DNA of 13,808 bases from NCBI GenBank assembly GCA_028284565.1, contig JANQRM010000322.1, positions 1 to 13,808 on the forward strand, read 5' to 3'. The number at the start of each line of letters is the position of its first letter. The stretch's first letter is position 1. This document shows, piece by piece, positions 5,997 through 13,319 of the stretch. A program made the position numbers and the translations under genes. The DNA is from Anaerolineae bacterium. Lineage in GTDB: Bacteria; Chloroflexota; Anaerolineae; Aggregatilineales; Phototrophicaceae. Under the pieces are notes generated by a model. That model saw only the letters and a list, made by a program, of their open reading frames with translations, ran no database searches and had not been told where the DNA came from.

Positions 5997-7421
5997 ATGC
6001 TTTTTTCACCATCACCCAGAAAGCGATCCCGCCTTCAATTGCAAATTTCTGAGCGACGTTTGCTCTTGATGTTTGGCGATTCGATGGGTGTCGTGATATC
6101 CATTTTATTGTCGTTGATGATATGGTCTGTCGTAGGTCGTCGTGCTTTCACCTTTGAATTTGTCCTTGAACAAGCCTACTGGTTTTTTATGCTGGTGGCG
6201 ATTTGGTTCGTTTTAGCTAGTGCCAATGATTTTTATGAATTGCGCGTTGCCGCAAGCCGAGCTGCTTCCTTGCAACGGGTGTTGGCAATCAACTTCCAGA
6301 TGATTGTTGTTTATCTCATCATTTACTTTCTGTCCCCGCCAGAGTCTCTACCCCGACTATTCATTCTATATTATGGGATGTTGTCTTTTCTGCTGATTAC
6401 AATATGGCGTTTGGTCAATCCAGCCTTAATGGGGTGGGCGGTCCAGTCGAGGCGAGTGCTGATCATCGGGACGGATTGGGCGGCGGAAACTATTATTGAT
6501 GCCTTACGGGAAAATGCCCCACAAACCTATGAAATTGCAGGCGCGATTGGGGAGACAGAAACCGTCGGACAACTCATCTCTGATGTGCCTGTGTTGGGAG
6601 TTGGCGAAGATATTCTCAATTATGTCCTGCGCGACGATATTCGTGAACTCGTCGTTACATCTACACGCGAACTTAGAGGTGAAGTATTTCAAGGGGTGAT
6701 GGACTCTTATGAGCGCGGGGTTTCCATCACACCCATGCCTATTTTGTATGAACGTATAACAGGTAGAGTCCCAGTACAGCATGTGGATAACAACTGGTCA
6801 GTTGTTTTGCCGATTGGGACAAGCTCACAATTTGATCCCTACCCCTTTTTAAAGCGAATCATTGATGTTGTTGTGTCGCTATTGCTCTTTGGGTTGTTTC
6901 TTCTTTTATTACCGTTCATGGCTTTGGCAATTCGGCTGGATTCTAAAGGGAGTATCTTCTTTACCCAGACGCGAGTCGGACTCAATGGTCGCTTCTTCAA
7001 AATCGTGAAGTTTCGCACGATGGTACAAGATGCGGAGAAGGAAACTGGAGCCGTCTTTGCCCAAAAGAATGACCCACGAGTCACACGAGTTGGCAACTTT
7101 TTACGCAAGACGCGCGTGGACGAACTACCTCAACTCATCAATGTGCTTCGGGGTGACATGAGCTTGGTTGGACCAAGACCAGAGCGTCCAGAGCATGTGC
7201 GTCGGCTGGAAGAAAGCATTCCATTTTATCGTACTCGGCATGTCGTACGTCCGGGTGTGACAGGATGGGCGCAAGTTCGCTATCATTATGGTTCAACCGA
7301 TAAAGATGCAATGGTGAAATTACAATACGACCTCTACTACATTCGCCACCAATCCATCTCGCTAGACATCAACATCTTGATTCGGACAGTGGGTAAAGTC
7401 CTCAAGATGAGTGGGCAATAA
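5997..7421 (+). CDS. Polyprenyl-phosphate glycosyl-1-phosphate transferase (WbaP/WcaJ-type initiating sugar transferase)
   Basis: A 474-residue membrane enzyme of the long form of the bacterial sugar transferase family. It would move a sugar-1-phosphate from a nucleotide sugar onto undecaprenyl phosphate at the inner face of the membrane, the first step of exopolysaccharide or surface-glycan assembly. Four hydrophobic segments occupy about 23-47, 58-76, 97-113 and 119-138. A Rossmann-like CoA-binding-type domain follows (about 152-275, with 'RVLIIGTD'). The catalytic module starts with a hydrophobic segment (286-312) holding a Pro (P306) as in re-entrant helices of this family. It continues with 'KIVKFRTM', 'KTRVDELPQLINVLRGDMSL' with the Asp-Glu pair D375/E376, 'VGPRPERPEH', and 'RPGVTGWAQV' (418-427). 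All key blocks are present. The start ATG 5997 has no strong Shine-Dalgarno sequence. The sugar cannot be predicted from the sequence. Confidence 0.95.
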   Translation: MLFSPSPRKRSRLQLQISERRLLLMFGDSMGVVISILLSLMIWSVVGRRAFTFEFVLEQAYWFFMLVAIWFVLASANDFYELRVAASRAASLQRVLAINFQMIVVYLIIYFLSPPESLPRLFILYYGMLSFLLITIWRLVNPALMGWAVQSRRVLIIGTDWAAETIIDALRENAPQTYEIAGAIGETETVGQLISDVPVLGVGEDILNYVLRDDIRELVVTSTRELRGEVFQGVMDSYERGVSITPMPILYERITGRVPVQHVDNNWSVVLPIGTSSQFDPYPFLKRIIDVVVSLLLFGLFLLLLPFMALAIRLDSKGSIFFTQTRVGLNGRFFKIVKFRTMVQDAEKETGAVFAQKNDPRVTRVGNFLRKTRVDELPQLINVLRGDMSLVGPRPERPEHVRRLEESIPFYRTRHVVRPGVTGWAQVRYHYGSTDKDAMVKLQYDLYYIRHQSISLDINILIRTVGKVLKMSGQ

Positions 7422-7535
7422 TCTTTCATATTTTTACAACTCTGCGATTCAATTGACCTGTTATCTGGATAGATATTCGGTGATTATCTAACGCTTTGCT
7501 AACCGAAAATATGTTGATTCTTAACCAAAATAGCC

Positions 7536-7616
7536 CAAAAACGATGGACAGAAATCAACGAAACCCTCGCAAACGACCTCAAACCCTCGCTAGTGCATCT
7601 TTTTTGACCGTTTTTG
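7536..7616 (+). repeat. Nested inverted repeat enclosing two direct repeats
   Basis: CAAAAACGATG (7536-7546) is complementary at 10 of 11 positions to CATCTTTTTTG (7596-7606). Its first eight bases are also perfectly complementary to CGTTTTTG (7609-7616), so two alternative pairings of the same left arm are possible. The enclosed loop carries two exact copies of AAACCCTCGC, at 7561-7570 and 7581-7590. The right arm contains a six-T run. It could be the fold of a small RNA, a large-loop terminator or a degenerate small repeat element; the sequence alone does not decide. Confidence 0.5.
7561..7590 (+). repeat. Two direct copies of AAACCCTCGC with a 20-base period
   Basis: Exact 10-base copies at 7561-7570 and 7581-7590 are separated by AAACGACCTC, which itself resembles the repeat. 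A degenerate third copy (AAAACCTC) lies near 7623. A period of about two helical turns would suit cooperative protein binding, but this is only a possibility. Confidence 0.6.
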
Positions 7617-7673
7617 CCCCATAAAACCTCAAATTGAATTCACGTATCAGGAGTAAATATCTCAAGAATCAAC

Positions 7674-7691
7674 ATTGATTTGTGAATCAAT
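7674..7691 (+). promoter_or_regulatory. Palindromic operator-like element upstream of the aldo/keto reductase gene
   Basis: ATTGATT (7674-7680), four bases TGTG, then AATCAAT (7685-7691) is a perfect 7-bp inverted repeat. It lies about 93 bases before ATG 7784, and another GAATCAA half-site-like copy is just upstream (about 7666-7672). The layout suits a dimeric transcription factor site better than a terminator, since the stem is all weak pairs and no T-run follows. Confidence 0.35.
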
Positions 7692-7783
7692 CTATCGTTA
7701 ATTCTGAGCAACATTTTGGTTTTTGGGGAACGTTGGCTACCATATGATTCAGGATAAGCTATCAATAAGAAAGTGATTGTTAT

Positions 7784-8767
7784 ATGCAATATCGTCGTTT
7801 AGGACGGACAGGGTGGGATGTTTCTGAAATTAGTTTTGGTGCGTGGGCATTAGGTGCAGATTGGGGGCATGTCTCCGAAGAGGATGCCATTTCTGCTTTG
7901 AATACAGCGATTGATTTAGGTGTTAATTTTATTGACACAGCCGATGTGTATGGAGATGGTCGCAGTGAACGCATTATCGCCAAAGTACTGAAAGAGCGTT
8001 CCGAAACCGTTTATGTCGCTACGAAAGCAGGACGACGGCTGAATCCCCATCTCGCTGATGGCTATAACAAAGCAAATTTGACCCAATTCATTGAGCGCAG
8101 TTTGAAGAATTTAGATACGGATAGTTTGGATTTGGTGCAACTGCATTGTCCACCTACCGACGTGTATTATCGCCCAGAGGTGTTTGGCGCGTTAGATGAC
8201 TTGATGCAAGCGGGCAAAATCAAGAGTTATGGCGTGAGTGTGGAGAAGGTCGAAGAGGCACTCAAAGCGATTGAATATCCGAATGTCAAGACGGTGCAGA
8301 TTATCTTCAATATGTTTCGCTTACGACCTGCTGAATTGTTTTTCAAAGAAGCACAACGGCGTGAGATTGGGATATTGGCGCGTGTGCCGTTGGCAAGTGG
8401 TTTATTGGCAGGCAAATACACGGCTGAGTCGACATTCCCACAAGATGACCATCGCAATTACAATCGTCATGGTGAAGCCTTTGATGTGGGTGAGACCTTT
8501 TCTGGTGTGCCGTATAAAGATGGCTTAGATGCTGTTGAGCAAATCCGTGCGTTAGTGCCAGAGAATGCAACGATGGCACAATTTGCTTTGCGCTGGGTTT
8601 TGATGTTTGATGCGGTGACCTGTGCTATTCCCGGTGCGAAGAACACTAAACAGGCAGAAGACAATGTGAAATCTGCTGAGTTGCCAGCATTATCTGCTGA
8701 GCAGATGCAAGCCATCCAGCAAATCTATGATGAGCGTATTCGAGAAGCGGTCCATCATCGCTGGTAG
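7784..8767 (+). CDS. Aldo/keto reductase
   Basis: A 327-residue cytoplasmic NAD(P)H-dependent oxidoreductase with a TIM barrel fold, of usual family length. The catalytic tetrad is complete: D51 and Y56 in 'DTADVYGDGRSE', K81 in 'VYVATKAGRR', and H121 in 'LVQLHCPP'. The N-terminal 'RRLGRTGWDVSEISFGAW' and the C-terminal cofactor-binding 'AIPGAKNTKQAEDN' (281-294) are also typical. The family reduces aldehydes and ketones to alcohols or runs the reverse; the physiological substrate cannot be named. The start is ATG 7784, with only a weak purine-rich AAGAAAG about 10 bases upstream. It stands between glycan genes but has its own long upstream region with an operator-like palindrome, so it may be regulated separately. 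Its stop is one base from the end of the convergent membrane-protein gene. Confidence 0.95.
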   Translation: MQYRRLGRTGWDVSEISFGAWALGADWGHVSEEDAISALNTAIDLGVNFIDTADVYGDGRSERIIAKVLKERSETVYVATKAGRRLNPHLADGYNKANLTQFIERSLKNLDTDSLDLVQLHCPPTDVYYRPEVFGALDDLMQAGKIKSYGVSVEKVEEALKAIEYPNVKTVQIIFNMFRLRPAELFFKEAQRREIGILARVPLASGLLAGKYTAESTFPQDDHRNYNRHGEAFDVGETFSGVPYKDGLDAVEQIRALVPENATMAQFALRWVLMFDAVTCAIPGAKNTKQAEDNVKSAELPALSAEQMQAIQQIYDERIREAVHHRW

Positions 8768-8768
8768 G

Positions 8769-9878
8769 TTATCCACCAAAGTCGCTGAGGATGACCAAGA
8801 ATACGGTAATAAGCCAGAATGTGCTAAAGAGTAGAACAGGTCGGTTACGTTGTTGGGCGGCAAACAGAATTACTGCGATTTGTAACCCAACAATGAAGCG
8901 GAGGATGCCTAACGGTTCCCGATAGGTGGAGAAAGGGACAAAGAGCATAATCCCTGCATTGGCAAGGAGAATCCACACCATCATTGAGAAATCACGTTTT
9001 TTTAGTTGTTGAACGCTTCGCATTAAACCTAAGACAGCGGGTAATAAGACAAACAAGCCAATGATAGGTGCTAGAAGTAGAAATATCTGTATATTGCCCT
9101 CTGTCAAAATGCGGAAGAAGCCCATGAAGGGAATAACTTCGAAGCCGGTTGCCAAGTTGCCACCTGAACCGATCCCGAATGCGCCAAAGGTGTTGAGCAA
9201 GACGAATTGCCAGATGATAAATGGTAGGATGCTAACGATGCCGAATTGAAATGCTTCTTTCCAGCGTTGGTGAGAGAATTGATAGAGTAATATTGCCCCG
9301 ACAAAAATCAGCGTTGTCTCTTTGGCAAAGGCAGATAAAGCGAACAGAATGGCACTCAATAATAAGCGTTCTCTGAGCAATAAGACAATGCCACCTAAGA
9401 CGAGGGCATAGGCTAAAGTTTCGGTGGTGATGAGGCGGGCGGACCCCAGAACACCTAACGAGAGGCTATACCCCACCGCATACCAGCGACTCACATTAAA
9501 GTGATGCACAAGCAGATATTCAAGTAGAGTTGTTCCGATTGCCAGTGCCAGTAAATTTGTCAATAGTAATGCCCACGGGAGTAGCGTATCTTGCCCTAGG
9601 CTAAGGATTATTCCACCAATGGGTAGCAGGATGCGTTGATAACGATAGGCTGGGACATCAATGAGGGCTTCGGCTGTTTGTGGATCACGGGCGATATAAT
9701 AGGCGAATTGTCCATCGTAGCCTTCTTCAGAATAAGCATGGTCGCTGTCTTGCTCGCTATAATCTGAGCCGATGGTCATCAAAATAAGCGGGTCGCCCTC
9801 GCCACGAATTGTGACAACGGCGAGCGCGTAAATCAAACAGAGTAGGGTACTGATGAACCACGGGCGAAACAACGACAT
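8769..9878 (-). CDS. GT-C-like polytopic membrane protein, probable surface-glycan assembly protein
   Basis: A 369-residue protein with about 9-10 hydrophobic segments. I start it at ATG 9878, which has AAAGGA 10 bases upstream and begins 'MSLFRPWFISTLLCLIYAL', a typical first membrane segment. The frame stays open to 10028, but that extension would be a 50-residue polar tail running deep into the divergent gene. After helix 1 comes an extracytoplasmic loop with 'EEGYDGQFAYYIARDP' (51-66) and 'PAYRYQRILLP' (76-86). These resemble the signature of a family I remember as AZOBR_p60025-type cell-surface glycopolymer formation proteins, related to GT-C glycosyltransferases that use lipid-linked sugars. 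'AFAKETTL' (183-190) and 'YREPLGILRF' (319-328) are other conserved-looking loops. The function assignment is by resemblance only. It is divergent from the ligase-like gene, with only 26-53 bases between starts. Confidence 0.8.
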   Translation of the reverse strand: MSLFRPWFISTLLCLIYALAVVTIRGEGDPLILMTIGSDYSEQDSDHAYSEEGYDGQFAYYIARDPQTAEALIDVPAYRYQRILLPIGGIILSLGQDTLLPWALLLTNLLALAIGTTLLEYLLVHHFNVSRWYAVGYSLSLGVLGSARLITTETLAYALVLGGIVLLLRERLLLSAILFALSAFAKETTLIFVGAILLYQFSHQRWKEAFQFGIVSILPFIIWQFVLLNTFGAFGIGSGGNLATGFEVIPFMGFFRILTEGNIQIFLLLAPIIGLFVLLPAVLGLMRSVQQLKKRDFSMMVWILLANAGIMLFVPFSTYREPLGILRFIVGLQIAVILFAAQQRNRPVLLFSTFWLITVFLVILSDFGG

Positions 9879-9888
9879 TTGCGGACAA

Positions 9889-9894
9889 TCCTTT
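9889..9894 (-). promoter_or_regulatory. Ribosome binding site that fixes the start at 9878
   Basis: AAAGGA on the minus strand, 10 bases before ATG 9878. It is the main reason for rejecting the longer open frame that reaches 10028. Confidence 0.65.
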
Positions 9895-9904
9895 TGTGTA
9901 GCCA

Positions 9905-11767
9905 ATGCACTTTCTACTATATGATGAAATGATGAAATCAACACAAAGCCTTTCTCCAAAAACTCTGCTCTTCCAACTTGGGCTGACCCTGCTCTTTGTC
10001 TACTTGATGACTCCGCTTGGGGCGACATTTAATGGGCTGGTTGACCTCAACATGCACCCGATGTTATTTGCAGTGATGGGGGTATTGGTTGTTAGTTGGC
10101 TGTGGGTTCGTTGGCGACATGGTTGGGAATGGCATCGCACTGTATTTGATGGTGTATTTGCGGTGTGGGGCGTGGCATTTGCTATCTCTATCTTGGCGAA
10201 TCCCGAAACTGCACGGCGGAGTCTCATTGGCTTGTGGTATATAGGGATTTATCTGGGGATGTGGTTGGTGTTACATGATGTTCTCGCCAACAAAGCGGTG
10301 ACACGCCTAATGTTAGTGGATTCATTCTTATTCGCTGGAATCCTGTTGGTGTTGGTTGGCTCGTTGCAATGGTTGAACAGCGGATTTTCAGTTTCTCCAG
10401 TAGGGACCATTGGGAATACAAATGCATATGGGGCGATTTTGTTGATGCTTGCACCTCTGGCGTTGATGCGGGCTTGGATGCTTCGCCTCGCTTTTTCTCG
10501 ATGGTTGGTAGGACTCTACGCCTTCGTGATTATGTCGTTATTGATATTGACTCGTTCTCGCGGGGCATGGCTGGGACTCGGCGCATCCATTGTTGTCATG
10601 ATTGTCTTGGTACTCAAACAACGTGATTTACTATCGCGCTCTGCCTTACGCCAATTTTGGTCTCAGCAATCTTCTCGAACTCGACTTCTGCTGTCTATAG
10701 GAACTGTTGGTATCGTTCTGGTAGGTTCATTTGGGATTGTGTGGATACTCAATTCGCTTTCGATGCCGGGGCGAACACTCGATTTACGGATTCCCTTATG
10801 GTCATCGGCATTGTCTCAATTTGCCGAACAGCCTCTGAGCGGGCAAGGCTTATTCACCTTCGGACGAGGCTATCCCCTTCAGATGTCGATACCGCCGAAT
10901 AATGCTCATTCCCATGCTCATAATCTCATCCTGAATATTATGGCAGAAATGGGATTCTTGGGTTTGCTTGCATTTGTTTTGTCGATATTCGTGACGATTC
11001 GGGCTATTCGTCATAATTGGACGAAGATGACGGATACACAGAGACCCATTCTAATCGGGACAAGCGCAGTGTTGGTGGGGGTATTTATTCATCACCTGGT
11101 CGATTTACCATCTATGATGCCAATTGTCGCATTAAGTGCGTTTTTTTTGATGGTGATGGCTGTTGCGCCCGATGAGTCTCAAGCAATTGAATCTGTTCCC
11201 ATAAAACGCGGGTACAGCGTCGGCATAATTGGTTTGTGGCTGGGATTGCTTATCAGTGGTTGGTGGAGTCATGGGGTGTATCAACAGTATATTGATGTTT
11301 TGAAAGGAGTCTATCTGACTTCTGAACTGGGCTTTTCAGAAGGGGCAATCGAACTTGAGGGCGTTGTCGAACAAGACCCAATGATGCCCATCTATCATCA
11401 ACAGCAAGCCTATTTATGGGGCTTATCGGCAAGTGAAGATGATGAACACGCACTTGAACAAGCGATTCCAACCTATGAGCACTTCCTCAAAATGGAGCCG
11501 AATCATGCGATTTCGTGGGCGAATTTGGCGAGTCTGTATTGGCAAGCGGGCGAGGATGAAGAGGCAATCAACAGTATTGAACGCGCGATAGAGCTTGCTC
11601 CGCTTTACGCCTTTTTCCAGCGTCAACGAGAAGTCTATCAAGGTGGTGCATTAGGAAATACGGATTTACCATCCTATGCTTTCTCACAAAATTATGAACG
11701 ATTCCAATTTTTTCGTGAAGTTATTGACACGCCTTTTCTACCACAAGTCGGCTGGGGCAGTCGTTAA
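9905..11767 (+). CDS. O-antigen ligase/polymerase-like (Wzy_C family) membrane protein with C-terminal TPR region
   Basis: A 620-residue protein. Residues 20-460 are polytopic, with about 11-13 membrane segments. The Wzy_C/WaaL signature is present: 'TRSRGAWLGLGASI' (216-229) with the conserved Arg residues, 'RIPLWSSALSQFAEQPLSGQG' in the large outer loop, and 'AHSHAHNLILNIMAEMGFLG' (334-353) with the His (H339) expected to be catalytic. After the last helix, about 478-575 is a soluble alpha-helical region with TPR-like repeats ('AISWANLASLYWQAGEDEEA', 'AINSIERAIELAP'). Such enzymes transfer or polymerise lipid-linked glycan outside the membrane; the acceptor could be glycan or protein. Start: ATG 9905 gives the longest form, but ATG 9929 or 9932 would be as good, since none has a clear Shine-Dalgarno sequence and a -10-like TATGAT lies at 9920-9925. 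Confidence 0.88.
   Translation: MHFLLYDEMMKSTQSLSPKTLLFQLGLTLLFVYLMTPLGATFNGLVDLNMHPMLFAVMGVLVVSWLWVRWRHGWEWHRTVFDGVFAVWGVAFAISILANPETARRSLIGLWYIGIYLGMWLVLHDVLANKAVTRLMLVDSFLFAGILLVLVGSLQWLNSGFSVSPVGTIGNTNAYGAILLMLAPLALMRAWMLRLAFSRWLVGLYAFVIMSLLILTRSRGAWLGLGASIVVMIVLVLKQRDLLSRSALRQFWSQQSSRTRLLLSIGTVGIVLVGSFGIVWILNSLSMPGRTLDLRIPLWSSALSQFAEQPLSGQGLFTFGRGYPLQMSIPPNNAHSHAHNLILNIMAEMGFLGLLAFVLSIFVTIRAIRHNWTKMTDTQRPILIGTSAVLVGVFIHHLVDLPSMMPIVALSAFFLMVMAVAPDESQAIESVPIKRGYSVGIIGLWLGLLISGWWSHGVYQQYIDVLKGVYLTSELGFSEGAIELEGVVEQDPMMPIYHQQQAYLWGLSASEDDEHALEQAIPTYEHFLKMEPNHAISWANLASLYWQAGEDEEAINSIERAIELAPLYAFFQRQREVYQGGALGNTDLPSYAFSQNYERFQFFREVIDTPFLPQVGWGSR
9916..9925. promoter_or_regulatory. Overlapping, oppositely directed -10-like elements between divergent genes
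   Basis: ACTATATGAT contains TATGAT on the plus strand (9920-9925) and TATAGT on the minus strand (9921-9916), each 5 of 6 to consensus. The minus element would serve the gene starting at 9878. The plus element would place a transcript start near the ATG at 9932. The -35 regions are poor on both sides, so this is tentative. Confidence 0.3.
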
Positions 11768-11796
11768 TCTCAAGTCTTAGGCTTGACGAAGCGGGT

Positions 11797-11802
11797 TATA
11801 AT
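11797..11802 (+). promoter_or_regulatory. Consensus TATAAT -10-like element before the 11865 gene
   Basis: A perfect TATAAT sits 30 bases after the stop of the ligase-like gene and 62 bases before ATG 11865. No good -35 lies 16-18 bases upstream; a TTGACG at 11783-11788 is only 8 bases away, too close to pair with it. Any transcript would start near 11809 and run straight into the hairpin at 11819-11845. Confidence 0.35.
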
Positions 11803-11818
11803 CAGAGTGAATTTATTG

Positions 11819-11845
11819 AGACGTAGAACTTGGCTACGTCTTTTT
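11819..11845 (+). terminator. Intrinsic terminator (or attenuator) between the ligase-like gene and the next gene
   Basis: A perfect 8-bp stem, AGACGTAG (11819-11826) with CTACGTCT (11834-11841), a 7-base loop, and a five-T run (11841-11845) at the end. The T-run is on the plus strand only, so it stops rightward transcripts. It would end the ligase-like gene's transcript 52-78 bases after its stop. Because it also lies between a TATAAT and the next gene's ribosome binding site, control by attenuation is an alternative. Confidence 0.75.
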
Positions 11846-11854
11846 CATTGAAGC

Positions 11855-11860
11855 AGGTGG
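11855..11860 (+). promoter_or_regulatory. Ribosome binding site of the 11865 gene
   Basis: AGGTGG, four bases before ATG 11865 (seven from its AGG core). It begins ten bases after the T-run of the terminator hairpin, so the gene has its own translation start signal. Confidence 0.6.
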
Positions 11861-11864
11861 ATTT

Positions 11865-13319
11865 ATGCAACGACTCACAGTGCAACGGGTCATGTTGATT
11901 GTCTTGTTTATCTTGTTGCTGACGATAGCGACGCGTATCCCTGTTGATACGGATACATGGTGGCATCTGCGGAGTGGGGAACATACCCTCACTCAAGGCA
12001 TGATTTACACAGACCCCTTCTCGCACACGTTTGAGGGAGAACGCTGGATTAATCATAGCTGGGGTTCGCAGATTGTGATGCTTGTCGCATGGAACGTGGG
12101 CGGCGACTTGGGATTGGCTCTGTATACGTCGATTTTGGCGACTGTGGGTATGGCATTTCTCTATCGGATTATGGCGGGAAATGTTTATCTCAAAGCGTTT
12201 ATTCTCATTTTAACAGCAACAACGGCTTCTGTGTTTTGGTCAGCCCGTCCGCAGATGATGTCCTTCATGTTCAGTACGATTGTGCTGTATTTACTCTATC
12301 TGTATAAACGTGAAGATATTGATCGTCTGTGGTGGATTGTTCCTTTGATGGTTGTGTGGGGAAATCTCCATGCTGGTTTTTCGATTGGCTATATCTTCTT
12401 AGGTGCGGTTATCGTCGGCGAATCACTCAATCGTTTGTGGGTCTCGGATAAAACCCAAGTCATGGCATGGGCAGGTATCCGTAAGCTGGTCTTTGTGACG
12501 ATTGTGTCTGTCCCCTTGCTGATGATTAATCCTTACGGCTTTGAGATGTTGCGTGTGCCATTTGAAACGGTGAGCATAGGTTCTTTGCGAGACTTTATCC
12601 AAGAATGGAACTCGCCGAATTTCCAAGAGCGACAGACGTGGGCATTTGTAGCGATGATGGTCTTGCTCTTTGGGAGTGCATGGGGCAGTCGGCTGAAGTT
12701 TGATTGGTCGAGTTTCTTCCTCGTGAGTGGGACATTCTTTATGGCGTTGTTGGCAGGGCGGAATATCGCGGTCTTTGCTGTGGTTGCCGCGCCTGTGCTG
12801 TCCTATCATGCCCACGATATTTTGCAAGCAAGGGGCTGGGTGATTCAGTCAAGAAAGACGGTTTCCTTGCGAGTCGCTCGGATTAATCTATTGTTGATTG
12901 TCATCATCGGTTTTGGGGCATTCTTGTACCTTTTGGGCGCGTTTTTACCTGAATCCGTTGATGAAGCACAAGCTGGCTTCCTGCCAGTGGATGCGGCGAA
13001 TTATATGGGTGAGAACCAACCCGAAGGCACGATGTTCAATAGCTACAACTGGGGCGGGTATTTGATGTTTGCTGTGCCGGAGTATCCCGTCTTCATTGAT
13101 GGACGCACAGACTTGTACACCGAGTTTTTCCGCGATTGGTTGGTCACGGCAACAGGCGATGAGGGCTGGCGTGATTTACTCACGGAGTTTGATATTAATC
13201 TGGTTGTTGTTGAGAATGGCAGTGGTCTCGATATGAATCTGCGAGAAGAACCCGGTTGGCAATTGGATTATGAAGACGAGATGGCAGTCATTTGGGTTCG
13301 GACTGAGGCAGGGTCATGA
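11865..13319 (+). CDS. GT-C-like polytopic membrane protein, putative lipid-sugar-dependent glycosyltransferase
   Basis: A 484-residue protein with a first helix at about 8-24 followed at once by an outer loop 'VDTDTWWHLRSGEHTL' (27-42), 'IYTDPFSHTFEGERWINHSW' (47-66). The paired acidic residues D28/D30 and D50 after helix 1 are the arrangement of GT-C enzymes, where such residues bind metal and the dolichyl- or polyprenyl-linked donor. 'SARPQMMSF' (126-134) and 'VWGNLHAGFSIG' (164-175) are further conserved-looking blocks. About ten helices end near 360, followed by a soluble outer domain (about 365-484) with 'NSYNWGGYL' and 'YPVFIDGRTDLY' (407-418). I recognise the type from many uncharacterised bacterial homologues but cannot name donor or acceptor. 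The gene has its own ribosome binding site, and its last codons overlap the next start as ATGA. Confidence 0.78.
   Translation: MQRLTVQRVMLIVLFILLLTIATRIPVDTDTWWHLRSGEHTLTQGMIYTDPFSHTFEGERWINHSWGSQIVMLVAWNVGGDLGLALYTSILATVGMAFLYRIMAGNVYLKAFILILTATTASVFWSARPQMMSFMFSTIVLYLLYLYKREDIDRLWWIVPLMVVWGNLHAGFSIGYIFLGAVIVGESLNRLWVSDKTQVMAWAGIRKLVFVTIVSVPLLMINPYGFEMLRVPFETVSIGSLRDFIQEWNSPNFQERQTWAFVAMMVLLFGSAWGSRLKFDWSSFFLVSGTFFMALLAGRNIAVFAVVAAPVLSYHAHDILQARGWVIQSRKTVSLRVARINLLLIVIIGFGAFLYLLGAFLPESVDEAQAGFLPVDAANYMGENQPEGTMFNSYNWGGYLMFAVPEYPVFIDGRTDLYTEFFRDWLVTATGDEGWRDLLTEFDINLVVVENGSGLDMNLREEPGWQLDYEDEMAVIWVRTEAGS

Larger units (their letters stand above)
7422..7783 (+). other. Non-coding 362-base stretch between the sugar transferase and the aldo/keto reductase
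   Basis: The largest gene-free interval in the window. It is AT-rich and contains no convincing ORF, tRNA or clear intrinsic terminator. It does hold a weak inverted repeat (TTCGGT 7476-7481 with ACCGAA 7502-7507, 20-base loop, no T-run after it); a repeat block at 7536-7616, listed separately; a 7-bp palindromic element at 7674-7691; and a -10-like TATGAT (7743-7748) without a good -35, about 35 bases before ATG 7784. It probably carries the 3' untranslated region of the sugar transferase gene and the promoter and control region of the reductase gene. Confidence 0.7.

Noticed and set aside
7476..7507. Intrinsic terminator after the sugar transferase gene
   Set aside because: The stem has six pairs and a 20-base loop, and no T-run follows, so it does not qualify.
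7561..7590. CRISPR-like direct repeats
   Set aside because: There are only two 10-base copies with a 10-base separator and no cas genes; far too short for an array.
9879..10028. A 50-residue N-terminal extension of the minus-strand GT-C-like protein
   Set aside because: It is polar, overlaps the divergent gene's coding sequence, and the Met at 9878 has a ribosome site and starts a normal first membrane helix.
11783..11802. TTGACG plus TATAAT as a standard promoter
   Set aside because: The spacer is 8 bases instead of 16-18, so the two hexamers cannot work together as a sigma-70 promoter.
12423..12827. A 134-codon open frame on the minus strand inside the GT-C-like gene
   Set aside because: It is rich in His, Arg and Cys, as expected from the antisense of a membrane-protein gene, and has no motif or ribosome site.
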